Part shown: piece by piece, positions 43,901 to 50,867 of the stretch
How the letters are laid out: every line of letters begins with the position of its first letter
How positions within the stretch are numbered: the first letter of the stretch is position 1
Assembly (NCBI RefSeq): GCF_014699055.1
Contig: NZ_JACXAC010000005.1
Coordinates: 310,001 to 374,000 of the forward strand
Direction of reading: 5' to 3'
DNA from: Hymenobacter armeniacus
GTDB lineage: Bacteria; Bacteroidota; Bacteroidia; Cytophagales; Hymenobacteraceae
DNA length: 64,000 bases
Notes under the pieces: model-generated
What the model was told of the DNA's origin: nothing
Database searches by the model: none
Seen by the model: the letters and a program-made list of their open reading frames with translations, nothing else
Position numbers and translations under genes: made by a program

Positions 43901-44537
43901 GTTGGGTGTTGAGCGGCAGCGGGCCCGCCACCGAATTGGTGTAGGCCGCGGCGCCCACGCGCGGCGTGGTGCCGGCGTTTGCATCACCCGCTGCGTAAGC
44001 TAGGTTGGTATCGGTGGCCGCAACGCCGCCCGTGATGGGGTTGAGGCGGAAGTCCGCTCCCGTCGAGCTCACCACCCGAATGCGGTCCACGGTGGGGTTA
44101 AAGTCGAACCCAATGCGCACCGGTGCCGCGCCCAGCGCCAGCGCAAACTTGGCTGCCACGGCCGTGGTGAGGCCCGTGGCCGGGTCCACGGTGTAGAGCT
44201 GCGCTTGGTTCACGCCGTCGTAGCCCAGCGCGTACAGCCCGCCGGTCGCCGGCCGGAAGTCGAGGCCCACCAGCGGCAGGTTATCGGTTGGCGAGGCGTA
44301 CACAATGGGCGTGGGCGACAAGGTGTTGGTCATGCCCGTCGTCAGGTTGATAGTGATGAGGCCCTGCGAGCCCGCCGGTACTATCACGCTGTTGGTGGCC
44401 GTGCCCAGCCCGTAAACCGTTTGCGCCTGAGCGCCCGGCGTCGCTCCTAATAGCAGGCCCGCGCCCAACGCCGCGGCCCCTGTTAAACGACGAAACCGCT
44501 GGCGCGCTGCCAACGGTGAAAGTAGGTGTTTGAACAT
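40905..44537 (-). CDS. Large T9SS cargo with two DUF4394 domains
   Basis: 1210-residue exported protein. Signal peptide to about 38 (...GATPGAQAQ). Two DUF4394 repeats follow, about 40-320 and 333-598, each with GFDFNPTVDRIRVVS and RLNPITGG and an AYTNS/AYINN turn. A Thr/Ala-rich repetitive region of GTVSGTATVQRYI type comes next, and the C-terminus is a type IX secretion signal from about 1128 (SVYPNPARGAATLMLPV ... GLAAGVYSVQARTAAGLVVKRLVVE). Probably displayed on, or released from, the cell surface. The start ATG 44537 is the first with a signal peptide. No obvious enzyme motif; an adhesive or structural role is inference. Confidence 0.85.
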   Translation of the reverse strand: MFKHLLSPLAARQRFRRLTGAAALGAGLLLGATPGAQAQTVYGLGTATNSVIVPAGSQGLITINLTTGMTNTLSPTPIVYASPTDNLPLVGLDFRPATGGLYALGYDGVNQAQLYTVDPATGLTTAVAAKFALALGAAPVRIGFDFNPTVDRIRVVSSTGADFRLNPITGGVAATDTNLAYAAGDANAGTTPRVGAAAYTNSVAGPLPLNTQLYDIDEQNNDTQIGYLTIQSPPNNGTLNTVGELRLGSFGISTARGFDLDIYFNPTTGQNVGYLEEVNGTGGSNLYTLNLGTGQATLVGNTVPAAAAFEIRDIAAQPSATAPATTGQLLYAVSGGQLVSFYSDSPSLLRSTIALGALNAGETLAGMDFRPLTGELYALGYNATAATGRLYTVNLGTGALTPIGSGPVSLALGGANDRIGFDFNPTVDRIRVVSTNRADFRLNPITGGIAATDGTLTAGPVISAAAYINNQAPTNATTLYDYDATNSNLYIQNPPNNGTLVLVGASGLAAPTTPRGADFDIFNTPTTTTNAAYLLTNTGASIDDQLFTLDLATGAATLKGTVGNGGDVSGLAAFIPTGSLLTWTGATSTDWGTATNWTPNQVPLASNDVVIGAAANQPVVSNAQQARTVTLNAGATLTTANGGNLSVVGNFTNAAGTVAGAGSGLVTLNGAAAQTIAGPALSTFPNLSVGTAGAATTGPVAIQRGLTVSGSLAIGSGQAFTLLSGASGTAYVVNTGGTVSGTATVQRYIDPSLNGGVGYRHYSSPVANSTVADLATAGFTPVVNPNYNTVGNTVTPFPTVFAYDETRVSTSGNAGSIDFDKGFFSPGSTGDALEVTRGYTVNINANQLVDFVGTLNNGTSPLTAAGLTRGAQTQSGFHLRGNPFPSPLNWTAMVSNGRLSNVDNALYVFKSSGQYTGSYASYVNGVGTNGGTNIVPLGQGFFVRASTAGTSGSVTFTNQERVATFDNTPFQRGANDIRPQLTLALSNAKARVQATVYVEQGATASFDRAFDASFLPGSNGLTLATEAGAEALAINGLPELTGADVVVPLLVSAATAGTYALTVDDLANVPANYRVYLRDALTGAYTDLAATPSVSLTLTANAAAGGRYAVVFSTQNRVLATAPAALAQLASVYPNPARGAATLMLPVALRGQQATAVAVVDNLGRTVLTRTLAAGSADALELPLSGLAAGVYSVQARTAAGLVVKRLVVE

Positions 44538-44690
44538 GGAGTAGGAGGTAAAGATGAAACGATAAGCAACGGGCGGCGCGGCGTTATTTCGCCGGGTCGC
44601 CCGTTACATACGTTGGCATTCAGCCGCAAGGATTACCCCGCTACCTCTTTTAATCTCAAATTAATACAGCGCCCGCGGGCCAGCCGGCGC

Positions 44691-46130
44691 TCACGGGTTT
44701 TTAATGGCGCGCAGCAGGTTGGCCAGGGCCGCGGCCGGGTAGGCTTTGCCGCGCGATATCACCGCGTCGATGTGCCTGATGTTGGCAATGTTCTCCAGCG
44801 GATTGGCGGTCAGCAGCACCAGGTCGGCGTCTTTGCCCACGGCAATGGCGGCCGTGCGCTCGGCCACGCCCATAAACTTCGCGCCGTTGACGGTGGCCGC
44901 CTGCAGGGCCTGCAGGGGCGTGAGGCCCGCCTGCACCAGCAGTATCACCTCGTCTTGCAACGAGGCGCCGGGGTAAATGAACGAGTTGAAGGGCCCGCTG
45001 TCGGAGCCGGCCAGCAGGGGCACGCCCGCCGCCTGCATCTGCGGCACCAGGCTCATAAACTTGGTTTCGAGCTTCTTGCTAAACTGCTGGGCCGCCAGCG
45101 GCTGCTGCTTGGCGCTGTTGAGCCGGCGCGCATACGTGGCCTGAATCTTCGGGTCGATGTACGCGAGCAGGGTGTCGCGGGCGTGGTCGTTTTCGGGCAG
45201 CTCGGTCAGCGTTTTGCCAATGTGCAGCGTGGGCACGGCGGCGGTTTTGTGCTTGGCCATCAGCTTGAAGATGCGCGCGGCCGCCGCGGGGCTGTAGGTG
45301 TCGTACACGGCCGGTAGCACCGCAAACAAGCCCAGCGGCTTGGGCGTGTTCAAGCTGGTGCGCACCGCCGCCGTCAGGCTGTCTTCCTTGCCGGAGCAGG
45401 CCTTGAACACATAATACAGGTGCTCGGTAGCGTCGAGCCCGCGCTTCACGGCGTCGCCCAGCTTCACGGAGTAGGGCATGTGGCCGGTGGTTTTCAGGCC
45501 GCGCCGCTGCGCCTGCGCAATGGTGTTGAGGTAGGCTGCGCCCGAAATCTTGCTGTCGTAAATCTTCACGAAGTCGACCCGCAGCCGCTGCAGCGAGTCC
45601 AGCGCCTTGCCAATCTGGGCCGGCGTTTCCACTTCCAGCGAGCCCGGCCAGTAGGCCTTGGGACCGTCAATCTTAGGGCCCGAGGTGAAGATGCGCGGCC
45701 CGGCGTAGCGGCCCGCGTCCATGTCGGCCCGCCACTGCAGCACGCTGGGCGTGAGGTCGCCGCCGCAGTCGCGCACGGTGGTCACGCCGTGGGCCAGAAA
45801 CAGGGCCAGGCTTTTCTTGTTGGCCGCCGCCAGGCTGTCGCCGCCCCGGAAGTGCACGTGCATGTCCCACAGGCCCGGAATGAGGTAGCGGCCGTTGCCG
45901 TTCACGTACTGCTTGGCGGCGTAGCTGTCCTTGTCGGCCGTTTGCACCTCCACAATCTTGCCCCGCGAAATGGCCACCACCTGGTTGGGCGTGAGCTGGC
46001 CCGTGGCCACGTCCACGAGGGTGACGTGGTTGATGACCACGTCGTAAATCGGCAGCTTGGTGGGCCGGCGGGCGCAGCCGGCCAGCGCCGCGGCCAGGCT
46101 CAGGCCCAGTAAGACTCGGGGAAAATTCAT
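44691..46130 (-). CDS. Amidohydrolase-family lipoprotein
   Basis: 479 residues. Lipobox LAGC near residue 18 (MNFPRVLLGLSLAAALAGC), so it is anchored to a membrane facing the periplasm. The metal-dependent hydrolase pattern is clear: GLWDMHVHFRGG (HxH), FVKIYDSKISGAAYL with a probable bridging Lys, TTGHMPYSV (metal His), ATEHLYYV, and GSDSGPFNSF with the catalytic Asp. This is the aminohydrolase/dipeptidase-like (imidazolonepropionase-related) subgroup; substrate unknown. ATG 46130 is preferred because it gives the lipoprotein signal at the N-terminus. Confidence 0.85.
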   Translation of the reverse strand: MNFPRVLLGLSLAAALAGCARRPTKLPIYDVVINHVTLVDVATGQLTPNQVVAISRGKIVEVQTADKDSYAAKQYVNGNGRYLIPGLWDMHVHFRGGDSLAAANKKSLALFLAHGVTTVRDCGGDLTPSVLQWRADMDAGRYAGPRIFTSGPKIDGPKAYWPGSLEVETPAQIGKALDSLQRLRVDFVKIYDSKISGAAYLNTIAQAQRRGLKTTGHMPYSVKLGDAVKRGLDATEHLYYVFKACSGKEDSLTAAVRTSLNTPKPLGLFAVLPAVYDTYSPAAAARIFKLMAKHKTAAVPTLHIGKTLTELPENDHARDTLLAYIDPKIQATYARRLNSAKQQPLAAQQFSKKLETKFMSLVPQMQAAGVPLLAGSDSGPFNSFIYPGASLQDEVILLVQAGLTPLQALQAATVNGAKFMGVAERTAAIAVGKDADLVLLTANPLENIANIRHIDAVISRGKAYPAAALANLLRAIKNP

Positions 46131-46160
46131 GCGGAAGAGCGGCAAACGGCCGCGGCAAAG

Positions 46161-48224
46161 TTAGGCCGGCAGCCGCACCGTAAATTCGGTGAACTCGCCT
46201 TCCTCGCTTTCCACCGTGAGCGTGCCGCCGTGGCCCTTCGTGATGATGTCGTAGCTCAGCGACAGGCCCAGGCCCGTGCCCTCGCCCATGGGCTTGGTGG
46301 TGAAGAAGGGCTGAAACACCTGCGCCGCCACCTCCGCCGACATGCCGATGCCGTTGTCGCGCACCCGAATTTCCACCGCGCCCTCGGCCCGGCGGGTTTG
46401 CACGCGCACCACGGGCTGGTAGGTGGGCTCGTCGGCCTGGCGGTGGCGTACGGCGTGCAAGGCGTTGGTAAACAGGTTCAGAAACGCCCGCCCCAGCTCC
46501 TGCGGCACGGCGGGCACCGGCTCCAGGTGGGGGGCCAGCTCCACGTCGAGTTGCACGGCCGCGGCCCCGGCCGGCCCCGGCGTGCTCAGGCCGGCCAGGC
46601 GCAGGCTTTCGGCCAGCAGGGCGTTGAGGTCGGTGGGCTCCGGCGCGCTGCTGCCGGTGCGGGCGTGGGCCAGCATGTTGGTGATGATGGACGAGGCCCG
46701 CTGCCCGTGCTGGCTGATTTCGCGCAGGTTCTGCTTCAGCCCGGCCATGATTTTCTGCTCCAGGCCGCTGGGCTGGTCGGCGCCGGGCAGGGCGGGGCCC
46801 TGGTCGAGCAGGGCCTCGCTCACGGCCGCAAAATTGCGCATGAAGGCCAGCGGGTTTTGCAGCTCGTGGGCAATGCCGGCCGAGAGCTCGCCCACAAACG
46901 ACCATTTCTCGGCCGCCACCAGCTGGTCCTGCATGGTGCGCAGCTCGGTCAGGGCCTGGTCGAGGGCATTGCGCTGGGCTTCAATCTCGGCGTTGCGCTC
47001 GTTCAGCAGGCGGTTGGCGCGGCGCTGGTGGTAGTTGGTGCGCCACAGCGACGCGGCAATGAGTGCGCAAAAGCCCAGCGCCGCCAGCAGGGCCATGCGC
47101 TGGTAGCTAGCCGTTTGCAGCTTGTGCTCGGCCCGCTGCTGCAGTTGGCGCTGCTGCTCGTTGAACGCCAGCAGCTGCAGTTGCCGGAACTTGTCGGGCC
47201 CAAACAGGCTGTCGTGCGCCGCAATGGCCAGGCCTTGGTAGCGGTAGGCGCTGTCGAGGTTGTTGCGCGCCTGGTAGAGGCGAGCCAGCAGGTTGCCCGC
47301 ATCGAGCACGGTGATGCGGTACGACACCCGCTGCGCGGTTTGCAGCGCCCGGCGGGCATACAGCAGGCTCGAATCGGGCTGGTGCAGCGTGTGGTAGAGG
47401 TCGGCCATGCGGTAGTACGCCATCGAGCGGTTGCGCAGGTCGTTGGTCAGGGCGGTTTCGCGCAGCGAGCGGCGGTAGTAGCTCAAGGCTTCGGGGTAGT
47501 GGCCCAGCCGGGCCTGCACGCGGCCCATGTTGCGCAGGGCCAGGGCCTCGGCCAGCTTGGGGCGCGGAAACCGCGCCAGCAGGTCCTGGGCCTGGCGCTG
47601 GCGCAACAGGGCCGAGTCCACCACGTTCAGGCGCTCGTAGCAGCTGCCTTGGTTGGTGAGTGCGCCGGCCACCCAGGCCGACTGGTGCGTGCGCTGAAAC
47701 AAGGCCTGCGACAGCTCATAATAGCGAATGGCCTGCCGGTACTGGCGCAGGTCGAAGCTGATGTTGCCCAAGGCATTTAGGCTCGCGGCCTCGCCTTCCA
47801 AGTCGTGGGTGTCGCGGCTCAGTTGCAGGGCAATGGTTTGGTTGGCAAAGGCTTTGGGCAGCTCGCCGCGCTCGCGCAGCACAATGCCCATCATGCTCTG
47901 GGCCCGGCCGCGGCCCTTGTCAAAATTGTAGCGCCGCGCCAGCTGCCAGGCCTGCTGGGCCAGGGCCATGGTCGAATCGGGCTTGGAGGCGCGGTACGTG
48001 TAGGCCAGCTTCAGCAGGGCCAGCACCCGGCTCGAGTCGGCGAGCGTGCGCTCGTACACGCGCCGCAGGCTGTCGGTGGCCGGCGTTTGGGCGGCGCGCA
48101 GTGGCTGGGCGGCTAGCAACAGGCCGCCGCTCAGCACAAGCCACCGGGCTACAAGCAAAGGGGCGTAAAAGAATCGGATAAAAAAGTGGGTAAAAGGACC
48201 CGACGGCCCAGGGTGAAAACGCAT
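46161..48224 (-). CDS. TPR-sensor histidine kinase
   Basis: 687 residues. N-terminal signal-like helix (LLVARWLVLSGGLLLAAQPLRA), a periplasmic row of about six tetratricopeptide repeats (LALLKLAYTYRASKPDSTMALAQQAW ... SMAYYRMADLYHTLHQPDSSLLYARRAL), a membrane helix (ALLAALGFCALIAASLW), a coiled coil, then a HisKA box with GIAHELQNPLAFMRN and an HATPase_c domain (FLNLFTNALHAVRHRQAD, RDNGIGMSAEVAAQVFQPF, GEGTGLGLSLSYDI). No response regulator is next to it. Typical of Bacteroidota two-component systems sensing in the periplasm. Confidence 0.85.
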   Translation of the reverse strand: MRFHPGPSGPFTHFFIRFFYAPLLVARWLVLSGGLLLAAQPLRAAQTPATDSLRRVYERTLADSSRVLALLKLAYTYRASKPDSTMALAQQAWQLARRYNFDKGRGRAQSMMGIVLRERGELPKAFANQTIALQLSRDTHDLEGEAASLNALGNISFDLRQYRQAIRYYELSQALFQRTHQSAWVAGALTNQGSCYERLNVVDSALLRQRQAQDLLARFPRPKLAEALALRNMGRVQARLGHYPEALSYYRRSLRETALTNDLRNRSMAYYRMADLYHTLHQPDSSLLYARRALQTAQRVSYRITVLDAGNLLARLYQARNNLDSAYRYQGLAIAAHDSLFGPDKFRQLQLLAFNEQQRQLQQRAEHKLQTASYQRMALLAALGFCALIAASLWRTNYHQRRANRLLNERNAEIEAQRNALDQALTELRTMQDQLVAAEKWSFVGELSAGIAHELQNPLAFMRNFAAVSEALLDQGPALPGADQPSGLEQKIMAGLKQNLREISQHGQRASSIITNMLAHARTGSSAPEPTDLNALLAESLRLAGLSTPGPAGAAAVQLDVELAPHLEPVPAVPQELGRAFLNLFTNALHAVRHRQADEPTYQPVVRVQTRRAEGAVEIRVRDNGIGMSAEVAAQVFQPFFTTKPMGEGTGLGLSLSYDIITKGHGGTLTVESEEGEFTEFTVRLPA

Positions 48225-48293
48225 GGTGCATGCCGGGCACTGCCGGCGAATAATAACGCCTGATGGGCGCGGAAAGGGCAGCTTGGGGTACAT

Positions 48294-49220
48294 TCAGCGC
48301 CAACGCACTTTGGCGCCGGCCTGGCCCGCGTGCAGCCGGGCGGGCACGCTGGCCAGAATGAGGTCGCGGAGGGCCGTGAGCAGCGGGGTGCGCACGAAGC
48401 CGTGGTGCACCACCAGGCTGACCTCGCGCACCGGCGCCGGCTCGGCAAAGCGCTTGAGTAACGGGTTGTGGCCCACTTCGTCCAGCACTGCCAGCTCCGG
48501 CACCAGTGTATAGCCATGATGCCGCCGAACTAGTTCCATCAGCGTTTCAATCGAGCCGCTCTCGTACGTGACGGCGCCCGTGGAAGAAGACGGGCCGCAC
48601 ACGTTCAGCACCTGGTTGCGGAAGCAGTGGCCCTGCTGCATCAGCCACAGGCCGGGTTGGTGCAGGTCGGCGGGCTGCACGGTGGCGCGGGCGGCCAGCG
48701 GGTGGGTGTCGGAGGCCAGCAGCAGAAACGGCTCCTCCAGCAGCGGCAGCTCGCGCAGTTGCCGGTCGTCGAGCGGCGTCACCAGCAGGCCCACGTCGAG
48801 GCGGTGCTCCTTGAGCTGCTGCATGATTTCCTCGGAGCGCAGCTCTTCTACCCGTACCCGCAGCTCCGGGTAGGCCGCGGTGAGGCCCACCAGAAAACGC
48901 GGCACCAGGTACGGCGCCACCGTGGGGATGACGCCCAGGCGCAGTTCGCCCACCACTTCGCCCTTCTCGGCCTGCACCAGCTCGCGCAGCAGCTGGGCCT
49001 CGCGCAGCACCTGCCGGGCCTGGGCAATGACCTTCGCGCCCACCGCCGTGGGCTCGGCGCCGCGCTGGCTGCGGTCGAAGAGCAGCACGCCCAGCTCTTC
49101 TTCCAGCTTCTGTACCTGCACGCTCAGGGCGGGCTGGCTCACGCAGCTTTTGTCGGCGGCGAGGCCGAATTGGCGGTGCGTGTCGAGGGCCACCAGGTAC
49201 GTGAGTTGCTGCAAATTCAT
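48294..49220 (-). CDS. oxyR: OxyR-type LysR peroxide sensor
   Basis: 308-residue LysR regulator. The N-terminal winged helix-turn-helix starts MNLQQLTYLVALDTHRQFGLAADKSCVSQPALS, and the ligand domain contains the redox pair C199 and C208 in QQGHCFRNQVLNVCG. This has the same residue numbers and spacing as E. coli OxyR, whose cysteines form the peroxide-induced disulfide. It should activate peroxide defence genes. No catalase or ahpC is adjacent. Its promoter region is a 25-bp AT-rich palindrome, a likely autoregulatory operator. The -7 box is 4 nt from the ATG. Confidence 0.9.
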   Translation of the reverse strand: MNLQQLTYLVALDTHRQFGLAADKSCVSQPALSVQVQKLEEELGVLLFDRSQRGAEPTAVGAKVIAQARQVLREAQLLRELVQAEKGEVVGELRLGVIPTVAPYLVPRFLVGLTAAYPELRVRVEELRSEEIMQQLKEHRLDVGLLVTPLDDRQLRELPLLEEPFLLLASDTHPLAARATVQPADLHQPGLWLMQQGHCFRNQVLNVCGPSSSTGAVTYESGSIETLMELVRRHHGYTLVPELAVLDEVGHNPLLKRFAEPAPVREVSLVVHHGFVRTPLLTALRDLILASVPARLHAGQAGAKVRWR

Positions 49221-49224
49221 GTAG

Positions 49225-49269
49225 CAAAGATAATCTGGGGTTATAAAACTGATTTATAAAATCAGTTTT
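49225..49269 (-). promoter_or_regulatory. oxyR promoter box and 25-bp palindrome
   Basis: On the minus strand a perfect TATCTTTG (-7 element) covers 49225-49232, four bases before ATG 49220. Upstream, 49245-49269 is AAAACTGATTT-ATA-AAATCAGTTTT, a perfect palindrome with 11-bp arms. LysR proteins often bind AT-rich dyads near their own promoter, so this is a candidate operator. Confidence 0.65.
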
Positions 49270-49340
49270 GCTTATGAGTTCTGCTCAGGTTAGTTGAGGG
49301 GGCTACTTGGCACAAGCCTCTCAATTTGTATGAAGGAGTC

Positions 49341-49382
49341 AACAAAAACGCCGCTTCGAGTTCTCGAAGCGGCGTTTTTGTT
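49341..49382 (-). terminator. Strong terminator after the first lipoprotein paralog
   Basis: AACAAAAACGCCGCTTCGAG pairs with its near-perfect inverse ending GCGGCGTTTTTGTT around a 4-nt loop, just beyond the stop codon of the minus-strand lipoprotein gene; T-runs on both strands. Confidence 0.85.
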
Positions 49383-49397
49383 AATGGGGAAGTAAGC

Positions 49398-49997
49398 TTA
49401 CATCACCACTTTCAGGTTGTCGAACTTGCCGGATACCTGCATGGTAATCAGTGGAAACCTTGCGACGACGAATGGCAATGGGTTGAGTTGGTTTGGCGCC
49501 TCCACAACGAATTGGCCGCTGATAAGGTGGCGCTTCGCATCGTAAGCTGTGATGGTCACGTTGCCCGTCAGCTGCGGGGTGGTTTCGGAAAAGGGAAAAG
49601 CAGAGGTTACTCCTTCGGAGTTAAATTCGTAACGCACAAAAACAGGGTCGGTAGGGTGGTCCAGGCAGCGCCACGCATACGTGCCCACCCAATCGGCTCC
49701 TCGCAACGGGCTGTCGCGCAGCTTGAGCTGGGTCCGGTTTATTTCCAAGTGAAGGTTGGCCGTGGAAGCCACAAAATCCAGCGTTAGCACCTTCGAGCCG
49801 AGCGCCGCCGCGCTCTGGATACCGGGGGAATTATAGGTTCTCACAAAACCACCCCCGTCGGGTCGCATCACGTAGTTCTTCAGCTCAGAATACGGCGCTG
49901 GGTCAGCCGGGGCCGTCTCATTCTTGCTGCAAGCAGCAAAGCCGGTAGCGGTAACCGTGAGGGCGGCCAGCAATAGGGCGCGAGTAGTTATTTTCAT
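49398..49997 (-). CDS. Lipoprotein, tandem paralog 1
   Basis: 199 residues. A lipoprotein-type signal peptide with Cys in GFAACSKNE (a weak lipobox because of Phe at -3) is followed by a domain with conserved FPFSETTPQLTGNVTITAYDAKRHLISGQFVVEAPNQLNPLP and the end GKFDNLKVVM. It is very similar to the neighbouring gene at 50124 (about three-quarters identical by eye in the C-terminal half). No named family recognised. The upstream flank is also duplicated. Confidence 0.75.
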   Translation of the reverse strand: MKITTRALLLAALTVTATGFAACSKNETAPADPAPYSELKNYVMRPDGGGFVRTYNSPGIQSAAALGSKVLTLDFVASTANLHLEINRTQLKLRDSPLRGADWVGTYAWRCLDHPTDPVFVRYEFNSEGVTSAFPFSETTPQLTGNVTITAYDAKRHLISGQFVVEAPNQLNPLPFVVARFPLITMQVSGKFDNLKVVM

Positions 49998-50123
49998 GAA
50001 AAGTGGTAGTGACCGCGAGGCTAGTGGAGAAAAAGGCGGGCACAATGATTGCCCCGAATGCCCAAAGTGACTGGCAATAAATGAGCCATTCTCCCGGCGC
50101 TTTAAGCAGTCGAAAGAGAGGCG

Positions 50124-50720
50124 CTAGATGGCTACTTTCACGTTGTCGAATTTGCCATATACCCTAATGGTAACCAATGGGAACATGGCGACGGAGCCGG
50201 GCAAAGGATTCAGCTGATTGGGGGCCCCCAATTCGTACCGGCCACTGATAAGGTGCCGTTTGGCATCGTAAGCCGTGATGGTCAGATTGCCGGTTAGTTG
50301 GGGCGTGGTTTCGCTGAAGGGGAAAACGGAAGTCACCCCGTCCCACCGGAACTGGTAATGCACCACAGCCGGGTCGTTGGGTCGGTCGAAGCTCTTCCAC
50401 GCATACGTGCCTACCAGCTCGCCGCCGCGCAAAGCGCTGTCCCGGTGCTTCAGTTGAGCAGCGTCTATGTCTATGTGCAGGACGGTTGTGGAAGACACGA
50501 GCTCAAGCTTCAGGGCCCCCGTGCCCAGCACCGCCGCGCTCCGGATGCTGGGCGGGTCGTTGGTAATGACATAGGCGCTTCCATCCGGCCGGACTATTCG
50601 ATTAGCCAGTTCGCAGTAGGGGGCAGGGTCGGCCGATGGCGCCTCGTCTTTGCGGCAGGCGGCGAGGAACGAGGTGGCCGTGAGGGCGGCCAGGAGCCAG
50701 CCGCGGGTAGAGTTTAGCAT
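50124..50720 (-). CDS. Lipoprotein, tandem paralog 2
   Basis: 198 residues with lipobox LAAC at about residue 22 (LTATSFLAACRKDE) and the same domain as its neighbour (VFPFSETTPQLTGNLTITAYDAKRHLISG, APNQLNPLP, GKFDNVKVAI). ATG 50720 is chosen so that the signal peptide is N-terminal; a longer frame reads upstream through the hairpin at 50803. The tandem copies plausibly arose by local duplication and may have different expression or binding specificity. Function unknown. Confidence 0.75.
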   Translation of the reverse strand: MLNSTRGWLLAALTATSFLAACRKDEAPSADPAPYCELANRIVRPDGSAYVITNDPPSIRSAAVLGTGALKLELVSSTTVLHIDIDAAQLKHRDSALRGGELVGTYAWKSFDRPNDPAVVHYQFRWDGVTSVFPFSETTPQLTGNLTITAYDAKRHLISGRYELGAPNQLNPLPGSVAMFPLVTIRVYGKFDNVKVAI

Positions 50721-50802
50721 AAGAAAGTGGGCAACAGCAGCGCTGCGTGAAAGGAAGGCAAAAGAAAGGTAGGCACGAATGCCCAATTGCACGCGCAACG
50801 AA

Positions 50803-50851
50803 ATGAGCCATTCTCCCAGCCCTGCGGGCAAGTGCTGGGAAAATGGCTCAT
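50803..50851 (-). terminator. Hairpin after the M16 gene, sharing the lipoprotein leader repeat
   Basis: Arms ATGAGCCATTCTCCCAGC (50803-50820) and its inverse (50834-50851) form an 18-bp stem with one mismatch region, just downstream of the M16-like gene. A single copy of the arm sequence appears again in the leader of the first lipoprotein gene (ATGAGCCATTCTCCC near 50087), so it is also the shared upstream sequence of the tandem pair. Confidence 0.6.
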
Positions 50852-50867
50852 GTGGGAAATGCCAGCG

